From NCBI GenBank assembly GCA_937895345.1, contig CALAWP010000079.1:1-64000 (forward strand): a stretch of 64,000 nucleotides of DNA, read 5' to 3'. This stretch comes from an uncultured Paenibacillus sp. (lineage in GTDB: Bacteria > Bacillota > Bacilli > Paenibacillales > Paenibacillaceae). This document shows positions 25,350 through 34,540 of the stretch, in pieces (position 1 is the first letter of the stretch; every line of letters starts with the position of its first letter). The notes beneath the pieces are model-generated. The model searched no databases, was not told the origin of the DNA, and saw only the letters and a list, made by a program, of their open reading frames with translations. The translations under genes and the position numbers were made by a program.

Positions 25350-26732
25350 TCATGACCGCTGGGCGGCATCGCCCGCCCCGGTCGCGCCGCCCAGCGAGAT
25401 GCGCGCCGTCGTTCCCAGCCCTTCAACGCTTTCCAGCTCGATTCGGGCGCCAATGGCATCCGCGATTTCCCGGGCAAGCGACAAACCGAGGCCCGCGCCG
25501 CCGCCTTGGCGGCTGCGCGCTTCGTCCACGCGGTAGAAGCGGTCGAACACTTTGTCCAGTTCTGCCTTGGGGATGCCGATGCCGCGATCCTGTACGGAAA
25601 TCGTTCGACGGCTCCCGGCCTCCCCAACGGTGACCAAGATTGCTCCATCGCTGTATTTGCGGGCGTTATCCAACAAGATATACAGCAGCTGCTTCAGCTT
25701 CTGCTCATCCGTCAGCGCCTGGACCGGACGATCGGGAGCGATAACCTGCACCTCCCGATCGTACGCGCGCCGGAACGCCCGGGCGGACTCCTCGGCCAAG
25801 GCAGTCAAGTCCGTTGCGCTTATCGAAACGTTCCATTGCTCCCCATGCTTGGCCAGCAGCAGGAGCTGCTCCGTCATTCCCTTCAGGCGCACCGCTTCCG
25901 AATGAATCGCCTGCAGCGATTCCTCATACAGCTCCGGCCGATCCTTGCCTCTGCGGAGCAGCAGGCTCGAATAGCTTTCAATGACGGTCAGCGGCGTTCG
26001 GAGCTCATGGGAAGCGTTGGAGACGAACTGCTTCTGCCGTTCGAAGTTGTTTTCCAGCAGTTCCATCATGCCGTTAAACGTCTCGCCCATCGCATACAGC
26101 TCGTCCTTGGACCGACCGTCCTGCTCCAGCCGCTTGAACGCGCCGCTGCGCTGAATGTCCCGCATCGTCGCCGTCATATCCGATATCGGCCGCATGATAA
26201 GGCTGCCGAGCAGTCTCCCCGACAGCACGACCGGAACAAGCGCCGCCGCCGTCACGAGCAGCAGCACAAGCCGCAGCACCGCCAGCCGGTCCATGACCGC
26301 TTCCATGCTCTCGGTCACCTCGACATTCAGCACGCTGCCGTCGGCCCAGATGACGGGAACCGAAGCCAAGGCGTAGCTTCGTCCTTCAAAGCGGATCGCT
26401 TCGACGGTCTTCGTCTCGCGGTAAACCTCCGGGAGCCGGTTTAACGCCTGCTCGGAGGGCGACGTGACCGCCGCCCGGCTGTCTCCGTTCGGCGCGACCA
26501 GCCGCAGCATCCCGTCGACCGGGACGTAGGCGCGCAGCAGCTCCGCCTCCGGCAGCGCGCCCGCCGCCAGCCTTAATCCTTCGGACACGGCCGCCGCTTC
26601 CGCTTCGGCTTGCTTCAGCGCGCTGTCCGTCGACATTGTGCTGAACAGCAAATAGATGGAAACGTTCATGACGATCAGCAGGGCGGCAAATACGACCGAG
26701 GTGTACAAATGAATTTTATTGCGCAGCTTCAT
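25350..26732 (-). CDS. ykoH: Sensor histidine kinase, YkoH-like
   Basis: 460 residues. Two membrane segments (YTSVVFAALLIVMNVSIYLLF and a second at ~155-180) flank a ~125-residue extracytoplasmic sensor. HAMP follows (~180-235), then HisKA with FVSNASHELRTPLTVIESY, HATPase with YILLDNARKYS, DRGIGIP, and GAGLGLSLAREI. The N-terminus MKLRNKIHLYTS closely recalls B. subtilis YkoH. The ATG overlaps the response regulator stop as ATGA. The downstream PepSY genes support the assignment; the signal is not known. Confidence 0.9.
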   Translation of the reverse strand: MKLRNKIHLYTSVVFAALLIVMNVSIYLLFSTMSTDSALKQAEAEAAAVSEGLRLAAGALPEAELLRAYVPVDGMLRLVAPNGDSRAAVTSPSEQALNRLPEVYRETKTVEAIRFEGRSYALASVPVIWADGSVLNVEVTESMEAVMDRLAVLRLVLLLVTAAALVPVVLSGRLLGSLIMRPISDMTATMRDIQRSGAFKRLEQDGRSKDELYAMGETFNGMMELLENNFERQKQFVSNASHELRTPLTVIESYSSLLLRRGKDRPELYEESLQAIHSEAVRLKGMTEQLLLLAKHGEQWNVSISATDLTALAEESARAFRRAYDREVQVIAPDRPVQALTDEQKLKQLLYILLDNARKYSDGAILVTVGEAGSRRTISVQDRGIGIPKAELDKVFDRFYRVDEARSRQGGGAGLGLSLAREIADAIGARIELESVEGLGTTARISLGGATGAGDAAQRS

Positions 26733-27430
26733 GCCTGTTCCTTCAGCACGTAGCCGACGCCTCGAACGGTATGGATCAGCGGCGGATCGAAGCCGTCGTC
26801 AATCTTCTTGCGCACGTAGCGGATATAGACGTCCACAACGTTCGTATCCCCGTAATAATCGAAGCCCCATACAGCCTCGATGATCTGTTCGCGATTCAGC
26901 ACCTGCCGCTTGTTCTTCAGCAAATAGAGCAGCAAATCGAACTCCCTCGGCGTCAGTTCGATGCCGGAGCCTCCTCTGACGACCTCGCGCGTCTTTTCGT
27001 TCAGCCTCAGATCGGCCGCCTCCAGCCAATCCCCGTCCGCCGCGGGACCCGGCTGCCCGGCTGCCGGTCGCTGGCGAAGCGCGGCGCGAATGCGGGCCAG
27101 CAGCTCTTCGATTTGGAAAGGCTTCGTTATATAATCGTTGGCGCCTTGATCGAGTCCGGCCACCTTGTCCTCGACGGAGCCTTTGGCCGTCAGCAGAATG
27201 ACGGGCGTGGCCGCGTCCGTGCCGCGAATGCGGCGAAGCAGCTCAAAGCCGCTCATGCCGGGAAGCATGACGTCCAGCAGCACGAGATCCCATCGGCCTT
27301 CGCGAAATCGGATCAGCGCATCGTGGCCGTCGGCCGCTTTTTCCGTCCGATAGCCCTCGCATTCCAGCTCGATTTCCAGCAAACGCGCGATTTTGGCCTC
27401 GTCCTCCACAATCAATATCGACGGTTGCAC
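26729..27430 (-). CDS. ykoG: Response regulator, OmpR family, YkoG-like
   Basis: 233 residues. Receiver: IVEDEAKIARLL, phospho-acceptor in VLLDVMLPGMSGFELL, Lys in ITKPFQIEEL; winged-helix DNA-binding domain with LTPREFDLLLYLLKNK and DVYIRYVRKKID, ending VRGVGYVLKE. Starts with GTG at 27430, preceded by GAGAGGGG about 10 nt upstream. First gene of the ykoG-ykoH-PepSY series. No clear direct-repeat operator was found upstream. Confidence 0.92.
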   Translation of the reverse strand: MQPSILIVEDEAKIARLLEIELECEGYRTEKAADGHDALIRFREGRWDLVLLDVMLPGMSGFELLRRIRGTDAATPVILLTAKGSVEDKVAGLDQGANDYITKPFQIEELLARIRAALRQRPAAGQPGPAADGDWLEAADLRLNEKTREVVRGGSGIELTPREFDLLLYLLKNKRQVLNREQIIEAVWGFDYYGDTNVVDVYIRYVRKKIDDGFDPPLIHTVRGVGYVLKEQA

Positions 27431-27636
27431 CGCTCATTTCCCCTCTCCAAATGACAGTTGCCGCTGCCTCCATGTATGGTTGCCAATATTCCGATTCCGG
27501 ATATCCAGTCGGACGTCCGCTTCTTCTTGTCGCGCCTATCTTACCATATTCGTCACTGGAGTTAAATCGCCGAACCCGCTTTGGGCTGGGCGAAGCCGAG
27601 CAGGCAAGGCATTTCCCGACAAACGCATGCGCAAAC

Positions 27637-27741
27637 GGCTGACGCCGTCCTCTGGAGACGCCGCCTGTGCAGGCTGAAGCCGTCCTCTGGAGGCGTTGCC
27701 TGTGCAGGCTGAGGCCGTCCTCTGGGGACGCCGCCTGCCTT
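27637..27741. repeat. 35-bp tandem repeat, three copies
   Basis: GGCTGACGCCGTCCTCTGGA and 15 more bases recur at 27637, 27672 and 27707 with a few changes. The rest of the gene-free stretch 27431-27923 shows no gene or recognised element. Confidence 0.9.
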
Positions 27742-27923
27742 TTCGCGTTGACAGATAAGCTCGGCATGGGGGAAGCATATCTTTTTCTTAAATGTCCAAA
27801 AAGCCCGAAAACGCATCTTCGAGCCCCTGCGCAGCTGTGCGTCAGAGCTTCTCAACGAAACGTTCGGGCTTCTGGATGAATTTGAAGCAAATAGGCGGCA
27901 AAGCAAGGCGCGCAGAGCGAGCG

Positions 27924-28976
27924 TTATTCCTCCATCACGTAAGCCAGCAGCAGAGCGGCGGTGCCGACGACGGCGTCGGCATGCGTCCGCTCCATGCCGT
28001 GGGAGGCATGGACGCCCGGGCCGAGCAGCGCCGCGCGGATATTGCTGCCGCCCCGGAGCGCGGCGGAGGCGTCGGAGCCGTAATGCGGATAGATGTCTAC
28101 CGCATGCGGGATGCCCTCGCGCTTCGCCAGCTCGATCAGGCGCGACGTCATTTCGTAGTCGTACGGGCCGGAGGAATCCTTGGCGCAGATGGATACGTCG
28201 CGTTCCGTCGCGGACAGGTCGTCGCCGATCGCGCCCATATCGACCGCGATCATCTCCGTAATGTCCGCCGGGATATAGGCGCTGCCGTGGCCCACTTCCT
28301 CATAAGTGGAAATGAGCAGCTTCAGCGCATACGCCGGCGCCGACCCGGTGCGGGCCAGCCATTCCAGGCAGCCGAGCAGCGCCGCCACGCTGGCCTTGTC
28401 GTCCAGATGGCGCGACTTGATCCAGCCGTTCGGCAGCATGCGGGTGCGCGGATCCCACGAAATGAAGTCGCCGACGCCGATGCCCAGCTTTTCCGCATCC
28501 TCCTTCGACTGGACCGCTTCGTCGATCCGGATTTCCATATTCGCTTCCTCCCGCTTCCATTCGCGGGCGTCGCTGTATACATGGACGGACGGCTTGCTCG
28601 ACAGCACCGTTCCCTCGTATTGGCGTCCATCCCGGGTATGGATGAGGCAATATTCCCCTTCTACCGTCTGCATCGCGTACCCTCCGATCGGCGTAAACCG
28701 CAGCATGCCGTTCGGCTTGATCGAACGAACCATCGCCCCCAGCGTATCGACATGCGCGGACAAGCCGATCGTCTTGCCGTCCGCCCGGCCGGGCACCTCA
28801 ATGATTCCCATCCCTTTGGGCGTCCGGCTCATCTTGTAACCCAGCCGCTCGACTTCCCGGGCCATATAAGCCATAATGTCCATGCAAAAGCCGCTGGGAC
28901 TCGGAATGCCCAGCAGCTCCTTCAACTGCCCGGAAATATAATCCCGGTTCAGCTCCGGCTTCAACGCCTTGGCCAT
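27924..28976 (-). CDS. M42-family metallopeptidase (glutamyl-aminopeptidase/FrvX type)
   Basis: 350 residues from the ATG at 28976 (AAAGGAGG upstream; the frame extends to 29060 without a better site). Two-zinc ligands are in place: AHVDTLG (His, Asp), HLDDKAS (bridging Asp), YEEVGHGS (catalytic Glu and Glu ligand), VDMGAIGDD (Asp) and GVHASHGMERTH (His). M42 enzymes are cytosolic tetrahedral aminopeptidases that trim peptides. It lies 129 bp downstream of the LacI gene on the same strand, with no obvious functional link to the sugar genes. Confidence 0.92.
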   Translation of the reverse strand: MAKALKPELNRDYISGQLKELLGIPSPSGFCMDIMAYMAREVERLGYKMSRTPKGMGIIEVPGRADGKTIGLSAHVDTLGAMVRSIKPNGMLRFTPIGGYAMQTVEGEYCLIHTRDGRQYEGTVLSSKPSVHVYSDAREWKREEANMEIRIDEAVQSKEDAEKLGIGVGDFISWDPRTRMLPNGWIKSRHLDDKASVAALLGCLEWLARTGSAPAYALKLLISTYEEVGHGSAYIPADITEMIAVDMGAIGDDLSATERDVSICAKDSSGPYDYEMTSRLIELAKREGIPHAVDIYPHYGSDASAALRGGSNIRAALLGPGVHASHGMERTHADAVVGTAALLLAYVMEE

Positions 28977-29105
28977 CGTTCTTGCGCCTCCTTTGCCATA
29001 TCCGCCGCATCCGGCTTCCGGCCACCCGCTTCCGGCTTCCTCCGGACAGGGTCTTGCCATCCTGACTGCGATCCATCGCCTTGGCCGCTCACACGCATCG
29101 CTCGG

Positions 29106-30134
29106 CTACGGCTTCCGCGGTCCCGTGCTTTGCCGAACGATAAGCTGAGGCTCGAGCGAGGTCAGCTTTTTCACCTTTTCCTTGTTCATCAAGCCCTTCA
29201 GCACTTGAACCGCCGCTTTGCCAAGCTCGTTCGCCTGCTGGGAGACGGTCGTCAGCTCCGGAATAAAGTGATGCGCCAGCGGAATATCGTCGAACCCGAC
29301 GACGGACATATCGTCCGGAACCTTCAGGCCGGCTTCGGCCGCCGCCTTGATCGCTCCGATCGCCGTGTAATCGTTGACGCAAACGACGGCCGTCGGCTTC
29401 TCCTTCATATCCAGCAGCTTCAGCATTTGCTTCTTGCCCGAATCCATGGAGAAGCTGTCCGGCAGCAGCCATTCCTCCCGAACGTCCAGCCCTTCCTCCT
29501 TCATCGTCTTGCGGAAGGCCCGCAGCTTGATGGAAGTCGTCGTCATATGGCTTTCCCCGCCGATAAAGCCGATCTCCTTATGGCCCAGCTCGACCAAATG
29601 CCGTACGGCAAGAGCGGTTCCCGCCGATTCGTCCGTCGCGACCCGGACCAGATCGGTGTTGCGCAATCCCCCGTTGACCAGCACGGTCGGGATAACGCTT
29701 GCATGCTGCACCAGCTCCTGCACCAAATGGTCGTCGCAATGCTTCAAGTTTATTCTCCCGCCCAAAAAAATAAGGCCGTCCACGCGCTTCTCCCGCAAAA
29801 TGCTCAGATATTCCGACTCCTTGGCGTAATCGCCGACCGAATTGCTGAGCAGAAACGTATATCCCGACTGCTGAGCTTCCTGCTCCGCGCCCGCGAACAC
29901 TTCCGGGAAAAAGGGGTTGGTCAAATCGGGCACGATAACGCCGATAATGCCGGTTTCTTTTTTGAGCAGGCTTCTCGCCATCGCATTAGGCTGAAAATTG
30001 TATTTTGCGATTAGCCCTTCTATCTTGGCGCGGGTAGACTCCTTAACCGGAGCGGTATCGTTCAGCACCCGGGATACCGTGGCGACCGATACCTTCGCCT
30101 CTTTGGCAATGTCGTATATGGTGACCTGTCTCAA
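29106..30134 (-). CDS. LacI/GalR-family transcriptional regulator
   Basis: 342 residues. N-terminal HTH and hinge (VTIYDIAKEAKVSVATVSRVLN, shown here as two halves: VTIYDIAKEA and KVSVATVSRVLN), followed by a periplasmic-binding-protein-like effector domain starting GIIGVIVPDLTNPFFPEVF. The frame is open to 30191, but a GGAAGGAAG site lies 8 nt before the TTG at 30134, giving MRQVTIYDIA, the normal N-terminus. Upstream, a palindrome overlaps the -35, so it probably represses itself. It lies directly downstream of the GH35 gene and is a candidate regulator of it, although the operators there have a different half-site. Confidence 0.93.
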   Translation of the reverse strand: MRQVTIYDIAKEAKVSVATVSRVLNDTAPVKESTRAKIEGLIAKYNFQPNAMARSLLKKETGIIGVIVPDLTNPFFPEVFAGAEQEAQQSGYTFLLSNSVGDYAKESEYLSILREKRVDGLIFLGGRINLKHCDDHLVQELVQHASVIPTVLVNGGLRNTDLVRVATDESAGTALAVRHLVELGHKEIGFIGGESHMTTTSIKLRAFRKTMKEEGLDVREEWLLPDSFSMDSGKKQMLKLLDMKEKPTAVVCVNDYTAIGAIKAAAEAGLKVPDDMSVVGFDDIPLAHHFIPELTTVSQQANELGKAAVQVLKGLMNKEKVKKLTSLEPQLIVRQSTGPRKP

Positions 30135-30170
30135 GCCTAACGCTTCCTTCCTGCTATCGATTCTCGTCAT

Positions 30171-30209
30171 ATTATAGCAAAAATCGGCCATATATTGTAA
30201 TGCGTTACA
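30171..30209 (-). promoter_or_regulatory. Promoter and LacI-type operator of the regulator gene
   Basis: On the minus strand TTACAA (30195-30200), 18-bp spacer, TATAAT (30171-30176). The imperfect palindrome TGTAATGCGTTACA (30196-30209) covers the -35; it has the central CG and TGTAA half-sites of LacI-family operators. This suggests negative autoregulation. Confidence 0.7.
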
Positions 30210-30222
30210 AAGCCCGAAGATC

Positions 30223-30262
30223 GAAAGGGGCAGGCTCGTCGCTCAACGATCGTTCCTGCCCC
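30223..30262 (-). terminator. Probable terminator of the GH35 gene
   Basis: Stem GGGGCAGG / CCTGCCCC with a 20-nt loop, minus-strand continuation TTTCG. The T-run is short, so partial read-through into the LacI gene is possible. Confidence 0.55.
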
Positions 30263-30285
30263 GGCTGAAAGTGTCAGCTTTTTTT

Positions 30286-33171
30286 CTATTTGATTTGATC
30301 CAGCTTATGCCAATGCCGATTCGAATGGCCGTCGTACAGGAGGCGAACCGAGTCGGGCCGTCTGCCCTCCTCGTCGAACAAGATCAGCTCGTTGCCGGTT
30401 TCCTTCAGCCAGGCCATCGGGATTTTGTAATCCTCCTGCGGCCCGATTTGCCAATAACGGCCCAAATCCCGCCCGTTCAACAGCGCAAATCCTTTGCTCA
30501 TGCCGGTCAGTCGCAGCTTCAGCCGCGGATTGGCCTCCTCCGGAATGGCCGGAAGATCGAATTCGCTGCGGTACCATGCCGGTCCGCGCCCGCTTTCGAC
30601 AAGGTCTGCGCCTGTCCCGGCGGAGGCGGCGCCGTACGCTGTCCACGCCGCAAGCGGCGCAGCGGTCCGATCTCCCGCCGCTCCTGCCGGTCCTTCCAGC
30701 GGCGCCGACGACCACATGTTCAGCTTCTTCGATTTGTCGTAAATGTGAAGCTCCAGCCGGTTCAGCGGCGTTCGAGCCACCGGCATTTCGATCGTGTTGC
30801 GGCCTGCCGCCGCATAGGCGGAAATATCGACAGTATGGTAACTGAACCAGTTCTGGTAACCGTCCAGCGCGACCTCCTTGCCGTTGATCCGGAGGCCGTT
30901 CGTCAACGCGCCGACCAAAATAGCCCCTTCATCCTCCTTCAGCTCGAATGTGCGGGTTAACGGGGCGGCAAATTCCCCGGCATGCACCTCGTCCAATTGA
31001 ACGAGACCTTCGCCGGATGTCCAGTCCCTGCGAAGATCGACGGCCGCACCGTCCATATAGACCGGGCCGAAAATGCCTTTTTCCTCGCCCAAATAAGGAG
31101 AAAAGTTGAGACTTCCCATATGCTGCACCAGAAGCTGAACCTTGTTGCGTCCCTGTTCCAGCCGAACGGCGGCGGATGCCGCGCCGACCTGGCTGATCAT
31201 CGCCTGCTCCCGCCCGTTGACGTACAAACGCGCGGAATCCTGAATCGCCGTAAATACTAGAACGCTTTCCTGCTCCCGTGCGCACTCGATTTCGCTGCTG
31301 TATACGAGATAGCCGAATTCCCGGCCCAGCTCGGCAAATCCGCGAGGCCGCGAGGCCGTCTCGCCCGAGCCGTACGAAAGGTCCGCGGCTTGCCGTTTCC
31401 ATTCGGCCAAGCTCGGCCGCGGCAAGGCGATGAGGCCGTTGCCGGCCTGCCAGGCTTCCGCCGCCGCATGGCCGGGGCCGCCTGCGGCCTCCTGGCCCCA
31501 GTCTCCGAGCAGAAGCAGGTCGGTATCGCCGTCCCCCGCCGCCTTGACGGTGCCGTCGGCGGCCAGGTCCACATCCTCGCAGCCGATCGCCCACCGAACG
31601 GCGCGATCCTGCTGCAATCTCCAGGCGCGATCCGACATATGGCCGCTGAGCGCGATCACTTCCACTTTCTGTCCGCCGACGCTCAACCGAATGCGCTGCG
31701 GCGTCTGGAAGCGGAAGGCGTCCAGATGCAGCTCCCGACCTTCTTGACGGATCTCGTGCCGGACAGACTGCTCGTTGTCGTACCGGATCGTCTGATCGGC
31801 TTCCAATACGATGTTCGCCCTTCCGCCGTCCTCTCCGGCCAAAATAACGGTTTGCACGTCCCCGAGCCGGTCGTTGCCGATCAGGAATGCTCCGCAGGTC
31901 AGCTTCAGGCCAGGCATAATCTCGTAACGGTCCAGAATCGGAACAATTTGTCCCGGCTTGATCGATACCGGAATCGTCCGGCCGCTCTCGAGCGTAATCG
32001 GGAACGTCTCCTTCTCCGGCCTGCGGCTTTCGGCAAACCAGAGCTTTTGCCCGTTCCGCTGCCGGCCCGCAAGCTTGACGCCCTCCCCGCCGCGCGCCTC
32101 ATGACCGTCCGGCACCGGCTCCGACTCGAGCAAAAACCCGCTGAGCGCCTGCGTAAACAGGGATACTTTTTTGGCCGTACGATATTTGTTCGTCACTCTC
32201 CCATATTCCGACAAAGGCGCGTCGTAGTCGTAGGAGGTCACCATATAAATATCGCTGCTGCCGACCGTCCGGCCGCCGTAGCCTCCGAAGTTGGTGCCGC
32301 CAAAAAACATATAATGGCTGATGCCATCAAAGCCGGCGCGAATCGCTTCCATTATCCGCTTCTCGTACAGGTCGGCCGTCTTCTGCGTCGCCGAAGGCGC
32401 GCCCCAATGCTCGAACCAGCCGGTCCAAAATTCGGTGACCAGCTTCGGAACGTCCGGCTGCTTGCGCATCAGCTTCTCGTAATGTCCGTCCGCGCCGGAC
32501 CAGAAATTCGCGCCTTCGATCGTGCCTTCCGCGCCGCCCTCGCACGTAATGAGCGGCACGTCGATGCCCCGTTCCAGCAGCCCGTCGCGCAGGCCGTTCA
32601 TATACAGCTTGCCCGCCGCGTCGTCGGCCAAATAACCATATTCGTTCTCGACCTGCACCAGGATCACGCTGCCGCCCTGCGTAATTTGGCGGGCGCGAAT
32701 GATCGGGGTAATGCGGTCAAAATATAAATTCACGTACTTGAGGTACGTTTCGTTGTTCGTTCTGAACTTAATGTCCGGCTTCGTCTTCAGCCAGTACGGA
32801 AATCCGCCAAAATCCCATTCCGCGCATATGAACGGACCCGGCCGGGCGATTACATAGAGACCGAGCTCGGCGCACAGGTCGAGGAAGGCTCCGCAATCGT
32901 TGTCGCCGTCGAAGTCCCATACGCCTTCCTGCGGTTCATGCACGTTCCAGGCGAAATAAGTGTCGATGCAGTTCATTCCCGCCAGCTTCGCCTTAACCAG
33001 CACCTCTCTCCATTCCTCCCGGGGCATGCGGAAATAATGAATGGCCGCGCTGTTCAGAAACACTCTCTCTTCTCCGACAATAAAGCTCTTCGCATCGTAG
33101 CGAAGCTGCGCGCTTTGCCCGGTTCGGCCCGTTGCCGTTTGTTCTCTATAACCTGCTAAAGTTTGCGTCAT
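30286..33171 (-). CDS. Beta-galactosidase, glycoside hydrolase family 35
   Basis: 961 residues, no signal peptide. TIM barrel in the first ~340 residues: FLNSAAIHYFRMPREEW, NCIDTYFAWNVHEP, GPFICAEWDFGGFPYWL, the acid/base Glu in LVQVENEYGY (~175) and the nucleophile Glu in VTEFWTGWFEHWG (~247). Beta-sandwich domains follow, with a jelly-roll near the C-terminus (GFALLNGRDLGRYWQIGPQ) typical of GH35. It hydrolyses terminal beta-galactosides in the cytoplasm. Lone gene with a strong promoter and two operators; the LacI gene is just downstream. No sugar transporter is nearby. Confidence 0.93.
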   Translation of the reverse strand: MTQTLAGYREQTATGRTGQSAQLRYDAKSFIVGEERVFLNSAAIHYFRMPREEWREVLVKAKLAGMNCIDTYFAWNVHEPQEGVWDFDGDNDCGAFLDLCAELGLYVIARPGPFICAEWDFGGFPYWLKTKPDIKFRTNNETYLKYVNLYFDRITPIIRARQITQGGSVILVQVENEYGYLADDAAGKLYMNGLRDGLLERGIDVPLITCEGGAEGTIEGANFWSGADGHYEKLMRKQPDVPKLVTEFWTGWFEHWGAPSATQKTADLYEKRIMEAIRAGFDGISHYMFFGGTNFGGYGGRTVGSSDIYMVTSYDYDAPLSEYGRVTNKYRTAKKVSLFTQALSGFLLESEPVPDGHEARGGEGVKLAGRQRNGQKLWFAESRRPEKETFPITLESGRTIPVSIKPGQIVPILDRYEIMPGLKLTCGAFLIGNDRLGDVQTVILAGEDGGRANIVLEADQTIRYDNEQSVRHEIRQEGRELHLDAFRFQTPQRIRLSVGGQKVEVIALSGHMSDRAWRLQQDRAVRWAIGCEDVDLAADGTVKAAGDGDTDLLLLGDWGQEAAGGPGHAAAEAWQAGNGLIALPRPSLAEWKRQAADLSYGSGETASRPRGFAELGREFGYLVYSSEIECAREQESVLVFTAIQDSARLYVNGREQAMISQVGAASAAVRLEQGRNKVQLLVQHMGSLNFSPYLGEEKGIFGPVYMDGAAVDLRRDWTSGEGLVQLDEVHAGEFAAPLTRTFELKEDEGAILVGALTNGLRINGKEVALDGYQNWFSYHTVDISAYAAAGRNTIEMPVARTPLNRLELHIYDKSKKLNMWSSAPLEGPAGAAGDRTAAPLAAWTAYGAASAGTGADLVESGRGPAWYRSEFDLPAIPEEANPRLKLRLTGMSKGFALLNGRDLGRYWQIGPQEDYKIPMAWLKETGNELILFDEEGRRPDSVRLLYDGHSNRHWHKLDQIK

Positions 33172-33238
33172 AATCCCTGTCCTTCCTTTGTATGAACGGC
33201 GGCTTCGGCCTTAGGCGGCATCCGGTCGTCCGACTGTG

Positions 33239-33254
33239 ATGAAACGGGTTTCAT
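33239..33254. promoter_or_regulatory. Operator 2 of the GH35 gene
   Basis: ATGAAACGGGTTTCAT, a 16-bp near-perfect palindrome in the 5' leader of the GH35 transcript. It is the partner of the site at 33302; the sites are 63 bp apart, six helical turns. Confidence 0.75.
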
Positions 33255-33301
33255 TAACCCGGTAAAAAGACTGAAACCCCTGCCCAGCCGAGCCGCCATT
33301 T

Positions 33302-33317
33302 ATGAAATGGGTTTCAT
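33302..33317. promoter_or_regulatory. Operator 1 of the GH35 gene
   Basis: ATGAAATGGGTTTCAT, 14 bp downstream of the -10 on the minus strand, so it covers the transcription start region. It shares the half-sites with operator 2. A bound repressor would block initiation or early elongation. Confidence 0.78.
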
Positions 33318-33330
33318 TCTTTATGTATAA

Positions 33331-33359
33331 ATTATAGAACCAGCTGTAAACGCTGTCAA
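33331..33359 (-). promoter_or_regulatory. Consensus sigma-A promoter of the GH35 gene
   Basis: TTGACA (33354-33359), 17-bp spacer, TATAAT (33331-33336) on the minus strand: a perfect consensus in all twelve positions. Such a strong promoter fits a gene held off by the two operators. Confidence 0.92.
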
Positions 33360-33405
33360 TGATGTTTGCCGCCTTCTCGCGACTTTGCCCGAAATCCGCT
33401 GGCCG

Positions 33406-33436
33406 GAGACACGCCGCCCTCATCGGGCGGCGTCTC
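33406..33436 (-). terminator. Possible terminator hairpin after yhaM
   Basis: Stem GAGACGCCGCCC / GGGCGGCGTGTCTC with a short loop, ~22 bp after the yhaM stop. There is no T-run, so it may only protect the 3' end. Confidence 0.5.
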
Positions 33437-33457
33437 TAGCCGCACACCCAAGCCGTC

Positions 33458-34417
33458 TTACAGCTTCAGCCGGAAGACTGCCTTGTTTTCCAGCCCGCGG
33501 ATCGGCGGGGTCCACTCCTGGTCGGGCGGCGTCGACTGCAGCGCGTCCTCCGCCATCTGAAGCTTGGCGTCCAAACCGTCGATATGATGAAGCGCAACGG
33601 CTTCGGGCAGCTGCGGCTGCACCGGGCTTCCCCACTCGCCCAGATTATGATGGGACAGCACCATATGCTGCAGCGCCGTCACGACCGGAGCGCCCGGATC
33701 GATGTCCAGCTTAACCGCCGCCTCGGCGATCCAGTTGGACACCATGCTGATATGGCCGATCAGCTTGCCGTGGTTGCTGTAATCGCTTACCATGCCGTAT
33801 TCGGATATCATCTCCTCCGGCTTGGCGATATCGTGAAGAATGATGCCGGCCTTCAGCAAATCCTCGTTCAGGAACGGACGCTGCCGGCACAGGAAATCTC
33901 CCAGCTCCAGCATGCGCGCCACATGATAGGCCAGCCCTCCGTAATAGGCATGATGAAACGATTTGGCCGCCGGAGAGGACGGCATCCGGTCCTTCACCTT
34001 GCCGAAGCAATACGAGACGATCCGTTTCATCTCCTCGTGCTTGATCGCTTCAATCGTATCGGTAATATAAGCGATGAGTTCCTTCGAATCGACCGGCGCG
34101 CTGCGGATAAAGTCGGTCAGCGATACGCCGTCCTCCTCCGTCGCCAGGCGCAGCCGGATAATTTTGACCTGAAGCTTGTCCCGGTAAGTTTGAACGACGC
34201 CTTGCACCTTGACAAGGCTCATCGGCACAAACGTTTCGATATCGGTTTTGCTTGCGTCCCAAAACTTAGCCGACACCTGCCCCGTCGAATCCGCCAGCAC
34301 CAAATCGAGAAAATCTTTCGGATTGGCCGTATTGGTCAGCTTGGCCTCGACTTCCTTAATCAAATAATAGCCGACGAATTCGTCGCCGTCCTTCATATGC
34401 TTGATTTCTGTCGTCAT
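33458..34417 (-). CDS. yhaM: 3'-5' exoribonuclease YhaM
   Basis: 319 residues from the ATG at 34417 (GGGAG upstream). N-terminal OB-fold (DFLDLVLADSTGQVSAKFWDAS) followed by an HD domain with the metal ligands in SFHHAYYGGLAYH, LHDIAKPEE and LSHHNLGEWGSP. This matches YhaM of Bacillus in length and motifs. It degrades RNA or single-stranded DNA from the 3' end in the cytoplasm. Stand-alone gene between the GH35 promoter and modB. Confidence 0.95.
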   Translation of the reverse strand: MTTEIKHMKDGDEFVGYYLIKEVEAKLTNTANPKDFLDLVLADSTGQVSAKFWDASKTDIETFVPMSLVKVQGVVQTYRDKLQVKIIRLRLATEEDGVSLTDFIRSAPVDSKELIAYITDTIEAIKHEEMKRIVSYCFGKVKDRMPSSPAAKSFHHAYYGGLAYHVARMLELGDFLCRQRPFLNEDLLKAGIILHDIAKPEEMISEYGMVSDYSNHGKLIGHISMVSNWIAEAAVKLDIDPGAPVVTALQHMVLSHHNLGEWGSPVQPQLPEAVALHHIDGLDAKLQMAEDALQSTPPDQEWTPPIRGLENKAVFRLKL

Positions 34418-34540
34418 GCGATCACTCCCTATCAACAGATTATCGCAGGCGGGAGCGTTTTGCATCTGTTTTTTGCTGCATGTGCCGATTTCCTCATGCC
34501 GCTCTTCTATCCTTGTTCTTATACTGCGCTTATCCCGGGG

